The position numbers and the translations under genes were made by a program. The notes under the pieces were generated by a model, which saw only the letters and a list, made by a program, of their open reading frames with translations, had not been told where the DNA came from and did no database searches. Positions 1 through 5,154 of a stretch of 8,184 nt of DNA are shown here, piece after piece (position 1 is the first letter of the stretch; each line of letters starts with the position of its first letter). This DNA comes from Candidatus Methanophagaceae archaeon (lineage in GTDB: Archaea; Halobacteriota; Syntropharchaeia; Alkanophagales; Methanospirareceae): the NCBI GenBank assembly GCA_013374505.1, contig QENJ01000251.1, forward strand, positions 1 to 8,184, read 5' to 3'.

Positions 1-1
1 C

Positions 2-2368
2 GTTGTACCTTCGTTAGATTTTGAAGGCATACTCAAGGGTGCGACTGTGAGTGATAGTGGCGGACTTGTGCGACCATCAGATGGTAAACCCGTGAAGAAG
101 TTAGGATTCATCAAGTGCGTGGGCTCACGGTGCGTGGAGAACGAGATATGCTCTACTGCGTGTTGTGGGTACACAGCGAAAGAGATATGGGTAGTAAAAG
201 AGCGATACCCTGATATAGACGTTTACGTATTCTACATGGACGTACGGGTGTTTGGCAAGGATGTAGACCTGGTCGCAGAGTTGAAGGATAAATACGGTGT
301 GCATTACATAAGGTCGAGAACACCCGAGGTAATACCAGAGGGTGAAGCTCTGACGGTAAGGTTCGAAAATGTAGCGAAAGGCACGATAGATAAGTTAGAA
401 CTCGATATGGTAGTTCTCGCGGTTGGTCTCCTACCGTCAAAGACGTTAGGCAGACTTGCGGAGATAACGGGCGTAAAGACCGATAAATACGGATATATTG
501 ATACAAGTATCACGAGTCCGTTGGAGACGAGTGTACCGGGAGTTTTCGCTTGTGGAACGGCAACGGCGCCGATGAAAGTGCGTGAAAGCGTGGGATTAGC
601 GAGTGGCGCGGCATTAAAAGCTGCGGTTCTTTCACAGCGAACTGAGCCTATTCCGGGACAGGAAGATAGGAAATACATAGAAGTGGGCGATGTGCCACCA
701 AAGGTAGGCGTTATTATCTGTGGCTGTGAAGGCGCAGTAGCGCAGACAGTAGATATAGCCGCGGTTGCGGAGCAAGTGCAAGGATTTAAAGGCGTTGAGC
801 TGGTGAACAGCGAGACGAACACGATGCAAGATGCGATGGCAGCGATAGAGAGTGGAATCGTGGATCAAGGTGTGAACAGAATCGTATTTGCGGGCTGTTC
901 ACCGCGAGAATATGAGGATGTTGTCAGAGACGCCTGTGCCAATGCTGGCTTGAACCCGTATCTACTCGAGTTCGTGAACTTACGGGAACAGTGTGCGTGG
1001 GTGCACGACAAGGCGGAAGCGACAGACGTGGCGGCGGGTCTGCTAAGGATGGCAGTAGCGCGCGCAAAGTATCTTGATGAGATTCAGATTGAGCGGTATC
1101 CTGTGATACCAAAAGCACTTGTCATCGGTGGTGGAGTATCTGGAATGACCGCAGCACAGGGAATTGCGGATGCCGGCTACGAAGTATGTCTGGTAGAAAA
1201 AGCACCGGAGCTTGGCGGCGGTTTGAAAGAATTCACGGAGTTACAGACTGGCGAAAAAGCTTCTGACGTTTTAAAAGGACTTGTAGATAAAGTAACGAGT
1301 AACGAACGGATAAAGGTCTATACGAAAGCGAAAGAAGAAGATGTCCGTGGAAGAGCGGGTTCGTTTAAGGCGCGAATAGTCGGTGACGGTGTGGATGACG
1401 AGATCGAATTCGGTGCTTGTGTAATCGCAACCGGTGCGAAGGAGTTTGTGCCCGAAGGATACCTTGGATATGGTAAGGACAACAAGGTGGTAACGCTGAC
1501 CGAATTCCGGAAGGCCGGTAAATATGGTGCAGGGACTATCGCGTTTGTTCAGGACATGGGGCCGACAGAAGGCGTTATTAATGCAAAATCTACCAGTGTC
1601 GAAGTGGTAAGCAGCGCGTTAAAAGTGAAAGAGAAGAACCAGGACGCAAACGTATTCGTGTTGTATCAGGAGACTAGGACCTACGGTAAGTGGGAAGCGA
1701 TATACAAAGAGGCGCGAGAGAAAGGAGTGTTATTCCTAAGATATGACAGTAAGAAGCCACCCGTATTTAGTAGTGGTATTCTCTCGGTATTCGACACGAT
1801 CTTTAACGACGACGTGCAGATAAAACCTGATCAGGTAGTGCTAAGCACGCCAATGGTGCCTGCAGATGAGAACGAGCGACTGAGCACGATGTTCAACATA
1901 CCACTTAGAAAAGGGTTCTTTATGGAGGCACAGGAACGTCCGAAGATGGTCTTAACGCCAGTGGATACGATAAACGAGGGTGTGTTCATCTGTGGTTCAG
2001 CGGTTTATCCGGCAATGATAGATGAGTGCATTGCGATGAGCACAGCGGCTGCGTCACGGGCAAATGTGTTGCTTGCGAAGAACTTCCTTGAGACGCCTGC
2101 GGTTACTTCTGTAGTGGACGAGCTGATATGTGCAGGGTGCGGTGTGTGTGTGGATATGTGCCCGGTTGATGCCTTAGAGCTGACAGACGAGCCAGTGCCT
2201 GTGGTTACTTTCGGTGTGGCTACGGTAGTAAGCGGTGTGAAAAGGGTAGCGAAGACGGGTGATGGCTGTATAGGCTGTGGAAGTTGCGCCTCGTATTGCC
2301 CATCGGGTGCGATGTCGTTGAAGTATTTCAAGGATAAGCAAGTATACGCTCAGTTGGATTTCGTGTAA
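2..2368 (+). CDS. hdrA: Tandem HdrA-like protein (heterodisulfide reductase subunit A family), 5' partial
   Basis: HdrA is the cytoplasmic FAD/iron-sulfur subunit that bifurcates electrons between ferredoxin and HdrBC. The frame is open from base 2, and the GTG at 47 is internal because HdrA-like sequence (LDFEGILKG) precedes it. Residues below count from that GTG. Residues 1-200 are the rear of a first unit: the thioredoxin-reductase-like cluster site (CVGSR at 24-28, then Cys35, Cys39, Cys40) and an FAD-domain end (SVPGVFACG, 162-170). It has no ferredoxin tail. A second unit starts near 218: N-domain CGC (225-227), GCSPR (283-287), REQC (313-316), Rossmann GGGVSG (361-366), then two 4Fe-4S motifs (Cys695/698/701/705 and 741/744/747/751). 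This unit lacks the inserted ferredoxin domain and has VQDMG (501-505) where CVGSR is expected. No hdrB or hdrC lies downstream; partners may be upstream. QmoB-like proteins are a less likely alternative. Family is certain, physiological role is not. Confidence 0.9.
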   Translation, partial: VVPSLDFEGILKGATVSDSGGLVRPSDGKPVKKLGFIKCVGSRCVENEICSTACCGYTAKEIWVVKERYPDIDVYVFYMDVRVFGKDVDLVAELKDKYGVHYIRSRTPEVIPEGEALTVRFENVAKGTIDKLELDMVVLAVGLLPSKTLGRLAEITGVKTDKYGYIDTSITSPLETSVPGVFACGTATAPMKVRESVGLASGAALKAAVLSQRTEPIPGQEDRKYIEVGDVPPKVGVIICGCEGAVAQTVDIAAVAEQVQGFKGVELVNSETNTMQDAMAAIESGIVDQGVNRIVFAGCSPREYEDVVRDACANAGLNPYLLEFVNLREQCAWVHDKAEATDVAAGLLRMAVARAKYLDEIQIERYPVIPKALVIGGGVSGMTAAQGIADAGYEVCLVEKAPELGGGLKEFTELQTGEKASDVLKGLVDKVTSNERIKVYTKAKEEDVRGRAGSFKARIVGDGVDDEIEFGACVIATGAKEFVPEGYLGYGKDNKVVTLTEFRKAGKYGAGTIAFVQDMGPTEGVINAKSTSVEVVSSALKVKEKNQDANVFVLYQETRTYGKWEAIYKEAREKGVLFLRYDSKKPPVFSSGILSVFDTIFNDDVQIKPDQVVLSTPMVPADENERLSTMFNIPLRKGFFMEAQERPKMVLTPVDTINEGVFICGSAVYPAMIDECIAMSTAAASRANVLLAKNFLETPAVTSVVDELICAGCGVCVDMCPVDALELTDEPVPVVTFGVATVVSGVKRVAKTGDGCIGCGSCASYCPSGAMSLKYFKDKQVYAQLDFV

Positions 2369-2383
2369 ACGCAGTCCACTGAG

Positions 2384-2403
2384 TTTCTTTTTTTTATTTT
2401 TTT
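2384..2403 (+). terminator. Oligo-T terminator of the hdrA transcript
   Basis: Sixteen bases after the hdrA stop comes a 20-base run that is all T except one C and one A. A long U-tract without a strong hairpin is the usual archaeal intrinsic terminator. The only preceding fold is a weak CAGT/ACTG stem at 2372-2381. This separates hdrA from hisF. Confidence 0.6.
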
Positions 2404-2404
2404 G

Positions 2405-2412
2405 TATATAAA
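2405..2412 (+). promoter_or_regulatory. TATA-like box facing the repeat element
   Basis: TATATAAA directly follows the T-tract and matches an archaeal TATA box read on the + strand. Transcription would start near 2432, just before the 10-bp repeats. No open reading frame follows closely, so it would make a non-coding transcript or a long hisF leader. It may equally be chance in AT-rich DNA. Confidence 0.25.
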
Positions 2413-2434
2413 GTACAAGTTCTAACGCTTTAGG

Positions 2435-2464
2435 ACGCAGATTTACGCAGATTTACGCAGAAAA
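2435..2464 (+). repeat. Three tandem copies of a 10-bp unit (ACGCAGATTT)
   Basis: ACGCAGATTT occurs twice exactly, at 2435-2444 and 2445-2454. A third copy, ACGCAGAAAA, follows at 2455-2464. The units form the left arm of the larger inverted repeat and are too short, with no spacers, to be CRISPR. Confidence 0.85.
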
Positions 2465-2518
2465 CTATTTCATCAAATGTTTTTGTTGTGTTTTATGTAA
2501 CCTCAAATCCCAAATTCA

Positions 2519-2532
2519 ACATTTTAAAATGT
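2519..2532. repeat. Perfect 14-bp palindrome at the centre of the element
   Basis: ACATTTTAAAATGT reads identically on both strands. Its midpoint (2525.5) almost coincides with the midpoint of the flanking inverted arms (2526). It could be a protein-binding site or a remnant of an extended palindrome. AT-rich composition makes chance palindromes more likely. Confidence 0.5.
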
Positions 2533-2559
2533 CTCTGTTTTATCAAAAATTATACGTTT

Positions 2560-2571
2560 CTTTGATCAAAG
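2560..2571. repeat. Perfect 12-bp palindrome CTTTGATCAAAG
   Basis: This second self-complementary site lies inside the inverted-repeat element, about 100 bp upstream of the hisF TATA box. It could be an operator-like site, but nothing ties it to a regulator. Confidence 0.35.
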
Positions 2572-2670
2572 TTCCTTTGGGAAAGAAAGGTGGTGTAAAA
2601 ATCTGTGTAATCTGTGGTTAGCTAAACAAACACTTTTCGGGAAATCACAATAAGAAAGTTTTACCAACGA

Positions 2671-2679
2671 TATATTATA
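2671..2679 (+). promoter_or_regulatory. hisF TATA box
   Basis: TATATTATA has the composition of an archaeal TATA box. With the usual ~25-base offset, transcription would begin near 2700. That gives a leader of about 24 bases containing the hisF Shine-Dalgarno, which is a coherent promoter layout. Confidence 0.5.
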
Positions 2680-2711
2680 CATCCTATACAAATAAAATTA
2701 TAGATCAAAAT

Positions 2712-2717
2712 AGGAGA
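2712..2717 (+). promoter_or_regulatory. hisF Shine-Dalgarno
   Basis: AGGAGA lies six bases before the ATG at 2724 and fixes the hisF start. It is the clearest ribosome-binding site for any intact gene here; ddh and carB have none comparable. Confidence 0.75.
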
Positions 2718-2723
2718 ACAGAA

Positions 2724-3530
2724 ATGACAAAACGAATAATCCCTTGCCTTGATACAACATTCGATGAGCAGGGTAAGGCAGTTGTAGTAAAGGGCATAGA
2801 ATTTGAGAATCTCAAATATGCCGGCGACCCGGTTGAATTAGCAAAGCGATACGATGCACAAGGTGCGGATGAGCTCGTTTTTCTCGATATTTCCGCGTCC
2901 GTGGATAGAAGGGACACAATGGTCTCAATGGTAGAGCAAATAGCCGAGCAAGTATCCATTCCTTTATGCGTAGGTGGCGGGATAAAGAGCATAGCGGATT
3001 TTGAAAAGGTGTTTGATGCGGGCGCTGATAAGGTAGGCGCGAATACCGCAGCGGTTAAGAACCCCGAGCTAATAAAAGAAGCAGCCGCTAGATTTGGAAA
3101 TCGTATCGTAGTTGCAATTGACTGCAAACGTAAGTTAGAGGATGCTAAAGACAAAACGCAGGTGCAATTAGAAGATGGAACGAGTGCATGGTATGATGTC
3201 GTAATTTACGGTGGGCGCGAGTACACAGGAATTGATGCGATAAAGTGGGCAAAAGAGGTGCAGGCGCTCGGTGCTGCGGAGATATTACTGACTTCTAAGG
3301 ATAGGGATGGTACGACAGACGGATATGACATACCCATTACAAAAGCAATTGCAGAAGCTGTTGACATTCCTGTAATTGCGTCCGGTGGTGTCGGGAATAT
3401 GGAGCATATCTATGACGGTTTTGTTAATGGTGCGGCGGACGCATGCCTGGCAGCGAGTATTTTCCATTACGGAACGTATACGGTAGGCGAGATAAAGAAC
3501 TATCTGAAGGAAAAGGGGCTGACACTATGA
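2724..3530 (+). CDS. hisF: Imidazole glycerol phosphate synthase, cyclase subunit HisF
   Basis: HisF uses ammonia from the HisH glutaminase to convert PRFAR into imidazole glycerol phosphate and AICAR, linking histidine and purine synthesis in the cytoplasm. The 268-residue product is a complete (beta/alpha)8 barrel. The two catalytic aspartates are Asp10 in PCLD and Asp133 in VAIDCKR. Phosphate-binding elements are GGGIKS (84-89), NTAAV (107-111), DRDGT (193-197) and ASGGVG (219-224). It is longer than the ~253-residue bacterial form because of extra residues after Asp10 and a stretch at about 136-156 ending LEDGTSAWY. I remember the same insertion from Methanosarcina-type HisF, so it looks lineage-typical rather than aberrant. 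Gly105 replaces the serine common in KVSINTAAV. No other his gene adjoins it, as is usual where archaeal his genes are scattered. It has its own promoter and Shine-Dalgarno; ddh follows after 51 bp. Confidence 0.97.
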   Translation: MTKRIIPCLDTTFDEQGKAVVVKGIEFENLKYAGDPVELAKRYDAQGADELVFLDISASVDRRDTMVSMVEQIAEQVSIPLCVGGGIKSIADFEKVFDAGADKVGANTAAVKNPELIKEAAARFGNRIVVAIDCKRKLEDAKDKTQVQLEDGTSAWYDVVIYGGREYTGIDAIKWAKEVQALGAAEILLTSKDRDGTTDGYDIPITKAIAEAVDIPVIASGGVGNMEHIYDGFVNGAADACLAASIFHYGTYTVGEIKNYLKEKGLTL

Positions 3531-3552
3531 GTTCAAGTCACTATTCCTGTGT

Positions 3553-3559
3553 TATAAAT
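3553..3559 (+). promoter_or_regulatory. Candidate leaderless ddh promoter (TATA box)
   Basis: TATAAAT in the hisF-ddh gap is centred 26 bases before the ddh ATG. Transcription would therefore start at or next to the start codon. The absence of any Shine-Dalgarno before that ATG fits a leaderless transcript. Readthrough from hisF remains possible. Confidence 0.45.
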
Positions 3560-3581
3560 TTCTAAACGGCTGGCTAGAATC

Positions 3582-4559
3582 ATGGAAAAGATAAATATTG
3601 CGTTGGTGGGCTATGGGAACGTGGGCAGAGGGGTCGAAGAGGCAACAAAACTAAATGCCGATACGGAGTTAGTAGCGGTTTTAACCAGAAGACCTGAACA
3701 AGTAAGAAAAGAGCTAAAAGAGGTTCCGGTATTTCATATTGATGAAAAACCAGAAGATATTCAAATAGATGTGGCGATTCTCTGCGGCGGCTCAAAGGAA
3801 GACATTCCGGTTCAGGGTCCAAAGTTTGCCGAGAGATTCAATACGGTTGACAGTTTTGATATGCATGCGGAAATCCCGAGCTACTTCCAGAAAATGGATT
3901 CAATCGCAAAAGAGAGGGGACATGTCCATGTAATTTCTGCAGGTTGGGATCCCGAGATCTTTTCTCTGATGCGGGTCTTAGGTGATGCATTTCTACCGCA
4001 AAGCAAGCAGTACACCTTTTGGGGCGAAGGTGTTAGCCAGGGGCATTCCGACGCGGCAAGGAAGGTCAAAGGTGTTCTGGACGCTCGTGCGTACACTATC
4101 CCGATAGAACAAGCAGTACAACGTGTAAGAACCGGAGAAACGCCAGAGTTTGCCAAAAGAGAGCAGCATAAACGCTTAGTTTATGTTGTTGCTGAAGAAG
4201 GGGCGGATATAGAGCGAATAAGAAAGGATATAGCCACCATGCCACATTATTATGATGAATATGATACGGAAGTATTGTTCATCAGCAAAGAGGCGATGTT
4301 GGAAGAACATTCTAAACTGCCTCATGGCGGTTTTGTACTTACTTCTGGCGTGACAGGCGAGGGCAATAAGCAAATACTCGAGTACCGGTGTCAATTGGAG
4401 AGTAACCCTGAGTTCACAGCAAATGTTTTGGTCGCGTGCGCAAGAGCAGCATTTAGACTGAGTAAGGAGGGGCGCAAGGGTGCTTTTACCATGCTAGATA
4501 TAGCACCAGGATATTTGAGCCCGCATTCTGCGGAGACATTGAGAAAGAGCTTCATGTAG
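3582..4559 (+). CDS. ddh: meso-Diaminopimelate D-dehydrogenase
   Basis: Ddh makes meso-diaminopimelate from tetrahydrodipicolinate, ammonia and NADPH in one step, bypassing the acylated or aminotransferase routes to lysine. The 325-residue product is the usual full length (about 320 in Corynebacterium glutamicum). An N-terminal Rossmann motif GYGNVGRG (10-17) binds NADP; the arginine pair in TRRP (35-38) fits 2'-phosphate recognition. Substrate-site signatures match the family: VDSFDMH (89-95), GWDPE (121-125), FWGEGVSQGHSDA (146-158), HKR (196-198), PHGG (247-250) and NPEFTA (275-280). ATG 3582 is chosen because the Rossmann strand begins immediately after it. The enzyme is mainly known from bacteria, so an archaeal copy suggests transfer or a patchy pathway. 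dapA and dapB are not in the window. Glyceraldehyde-phosphate or homoserine dehydrogenase are excluded by the Ddh-specific motifs. Confidence 0.95.
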   Translation: MEKINIALVGYGNVGRGVEEATKLNADTELVAVLTRRPEQVRKELKEVPVFHIDEKPEDIQIDVAILCGGSKEDIPVQGPKFAERFNTVDSFDMHAEIPSYFQKMDSIAKERGHVHVISAGWDPEIFSLMRVLGDAFLPQSKQYTFWGEGVSQGHSDAARKVKGVLDARAYTIPIEQAVQRVRTGETPEFAKREQHKRLVYVVAEEGADIERIRKDIATMPHYYDEYDTEVLFISKEAMLEEHSKLPHGGFVLTSGVTGEGNKQILEYRCQLESNPEFTANVLVACARAAFRLSKEGRKGAFTMLDIAPGYLSPHSAETLRKSFM

Positions 4560-4590
4560 GTGAAGTCTACAAAATTAAAAAGGTTCTTTC

Positions 4591-4707
4591 GCTATTTTGT
4601 ATGGGTAAAACACAATAGCTCCATTATCTGCTGTAGCAGATTACATGAGGGGCGCGTTGAATGCGGAGCGTCCGCATTTATCAAAGATTACACAAATTCT
4701 CATGTAA
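4591..4707. other. Cluster of hairpins, candidate structured RNA or repeat element
   Basis: Three folds lie in the gap after ddh. The first pairs 4591-4600 with 4610-4619 (ten positions, one mismatch). The second pairs ATCTGC 4626-4631 with GCAGAT 4636-4641 around a four-base loop. The third pairs TTACATGAG 4641-4649 with CTCATGTAA 4699-4707, extendable by two G-U pairs. It encloses a GC-rich hairpin of AATGCGGA 4660-4667 with TCCGCATT 4671-4678. No poly-T follows the GC hairpin, so it is not a standard terminator. No open reading frame of note is present on either strand. I recognise no known RNA family. Confidence 0.4.
4638..4692 (+). repeat. Two direct copies of AGATTACA, related to the hisF-upstream repeat
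   Basis: AGATTACA occurs at 4638-4645 and 4685-4692. The second copy extends to AGATTACACAAATT. This differs at one position from AGATTACACAGATT, which is present on the minus strand of the repeat arm at 2599-2612. Both gene-free regions thus share a short motif family. Confidence 0.45.
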
Positions 4708-4750
4708 AAACTACCAGAGCGGAAGAATCAACTTTATGATATCGTAGTAC

Positions 4751-4769
4751 CCGAAAAGATTATATATTA
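4751..4769 (+). promoter_or_regulatory. BRE/TATA promoter upstream of the DUF433 remnant
   Basis: CCGAAAAGA (BRE-like) runs straight into TTATATATTA at 4760-4769, the best-looking archaeal core promoter in the window. Initiation is expected near 4790. The only downstream gene before carB is the broken DUF433 gene, so this was probably its promoter. Confidence 0.55.
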
Positions 4770-4781
4770 GGATACTATCCT
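4769..4781. promoter_or_regulatory. 13-bp palindromic operator candidate
   Basis: AGGATA-C-TATCCT is a perfect palindrome around a single central base. It abuts the 3' end of the TATA box and lies before the predicted initiation site. A protein bound here would block polymerase. The position suits self-repression of an antitoxin-type gene, but no binding protein is known. Confidence 0.4.
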
Positions 4782-4854
4782 GTATTTATGGACACCATTG
4801 ATTTTTATTGGTGCAAAAAACAATGATTATTTAATACCGAGGTAAAAGACAAGG

Positions 4855-5081
4855 GTAAAAGAGTGGCGGCACATTATTAAGTCTGACCCGACAGTGATGA
4901 GGGCAAGCTGGTGATCACAGGTACGAGGGTCACAGTAGAATTAATATTGGAAAAACTGGCAGCCGGTGAAACTGTAGAGCAAATCATTGATGAGCATCCT
5001 CGTATAACAAAGGAAGGGGTTTATGCCGCACTTGCTTTTGCATCCGAGGCATTACGGGCTGATGTAGTGTACCCCACATAA
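4855..5081 (+). pseudogene. Broken DUF433 (antitoxin-like) gene
   Basis: DUF433 proteins are ~75-residue helix-turn-helix-type proteins often paired with PIN-like (DUF5615) toxins and treated as antitoxins. The first part reads KEWRHIIKSDPTVMR in one frame (to about 4902). The rest, GKLVITGTRVTVELILEKLA and on to a TAA at 5079-5081, is in another (4902-5078). Restoring one G in the G-run at 4901-4903 joins them into a standard DUF433 sequence. The start is also lost: a GAGGT Shine-Dalgarno at 4839-4843 is followed at start-codon distance by GTA (4855), and no ATG, GTG or TTG lies in frame after the TAA at 4843-4845. Two independent lesions favour real decay over a sequencing error. No partner toxin gene is visible nearby. 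A shortened product from GTG 4911 (57 residues) is conceivable but would lack the conserved front. Confidence 0.75.
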
Positions 5082-5110
5082 GGGAGAAAGTTTCACAACG
5101 CGAATCTCAA

Positions 5111-5128
5111 GGAAACATTTTTTATAAT
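5111..5128 (+). promoter_or_regulatory. carB promoter (BRE + TATA)
   Basis: GGAAACA leads into a T-run ending in TTTATAAT (5121-5128). Initiation about 25 bases later falls near 5150, leaving a leader of roughly five bases before ATG 5155. No Shine-Dalgarno is present, so carB is probably leaderless or nearly so. Confidence 0.5.
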
Positions 5129-5154
5129 GAGAATTATTTAGTTTTATCAAGAAT

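Larger units (their letters stand above)
2436..2616. repeat. Inverted-repeat intergenic element (~181 bp)
   Basis: The left arm (2436-2454) and right arm (2599-2616) are imperfect inverted copies. Eighteen positions pair with one bulged base at 2444. Two of the pairs are G-T in DNA and so become G-U wobbles in RNA (2437/2615 and 2447/2606), which leaves the RNA stem unbroken apart from the bulge. The interior of about 140 bp holds no credible coding sequence. It is AT-rich and carries two perfect palindromes. From memory, short CACAGATT-type repeats like these occur in the spacers of many prokaryotic genomes. Whether this is a small mobile element, a folded RNA or a passive repeat cannot be decided from one copy. 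Confidence 0.6.

Noticed and set aside
47..49. GTG as the true start of the hdrA-like gene
   Set aside because: The frame stays open to base 2 with HdrA-like residues upstream, so the gene simply enters from outside the window.
304..822. 172-codon open frame on the minus strand inside hdrA
   Set aside because: It is fully opposite a conserved HdrA coding region, is rich in Thr/Pro/Ser as expected for an antisense reading, and shows no recognisable domain.
2435..2464. CRISPR array
   Set aside because: The units are 10 bp, contiguous and without spacers, and no cas genes are nearby.
2705..3154. 149-codon open frame on the minus strand over hisF
   Set aside because: It overlaps the well-conserved hisF barrel and has no family features; it is an antisense by-product.
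3527..3565. 12-codon ORF overlapping the hisF stop (MSSSHYSCVINF)
   Set aside because: The ATGA overlap is suggestive of coupling, but the peptide is tiny, has no Shine-Dalgarno, and contains the ddh TATA box; probably chance.
4660..4678. GC-rich hairpin as an intrinsic terminator for ddh
   Set aside because: It lies about 100 bases after the stop and is followed by TATCAAAG rather than a T-run, so it does not fit bacterial or archaeal terminators.
4788..4826. 12-codon ORF at the predicted initiation site (MDTIDFYWCKKQ)
   Set aside because: Its position suits a leaderless peptide, but there is no evidence of coding beyond a start and stop in AT-rich DNA.
4894..4913. Programmed -1 frameshift in the DUF433 gene
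   Set aside because: There is no X-XXY-YYZ slippery heptamer, and the start codon is also missing, so decay or error is simpler.
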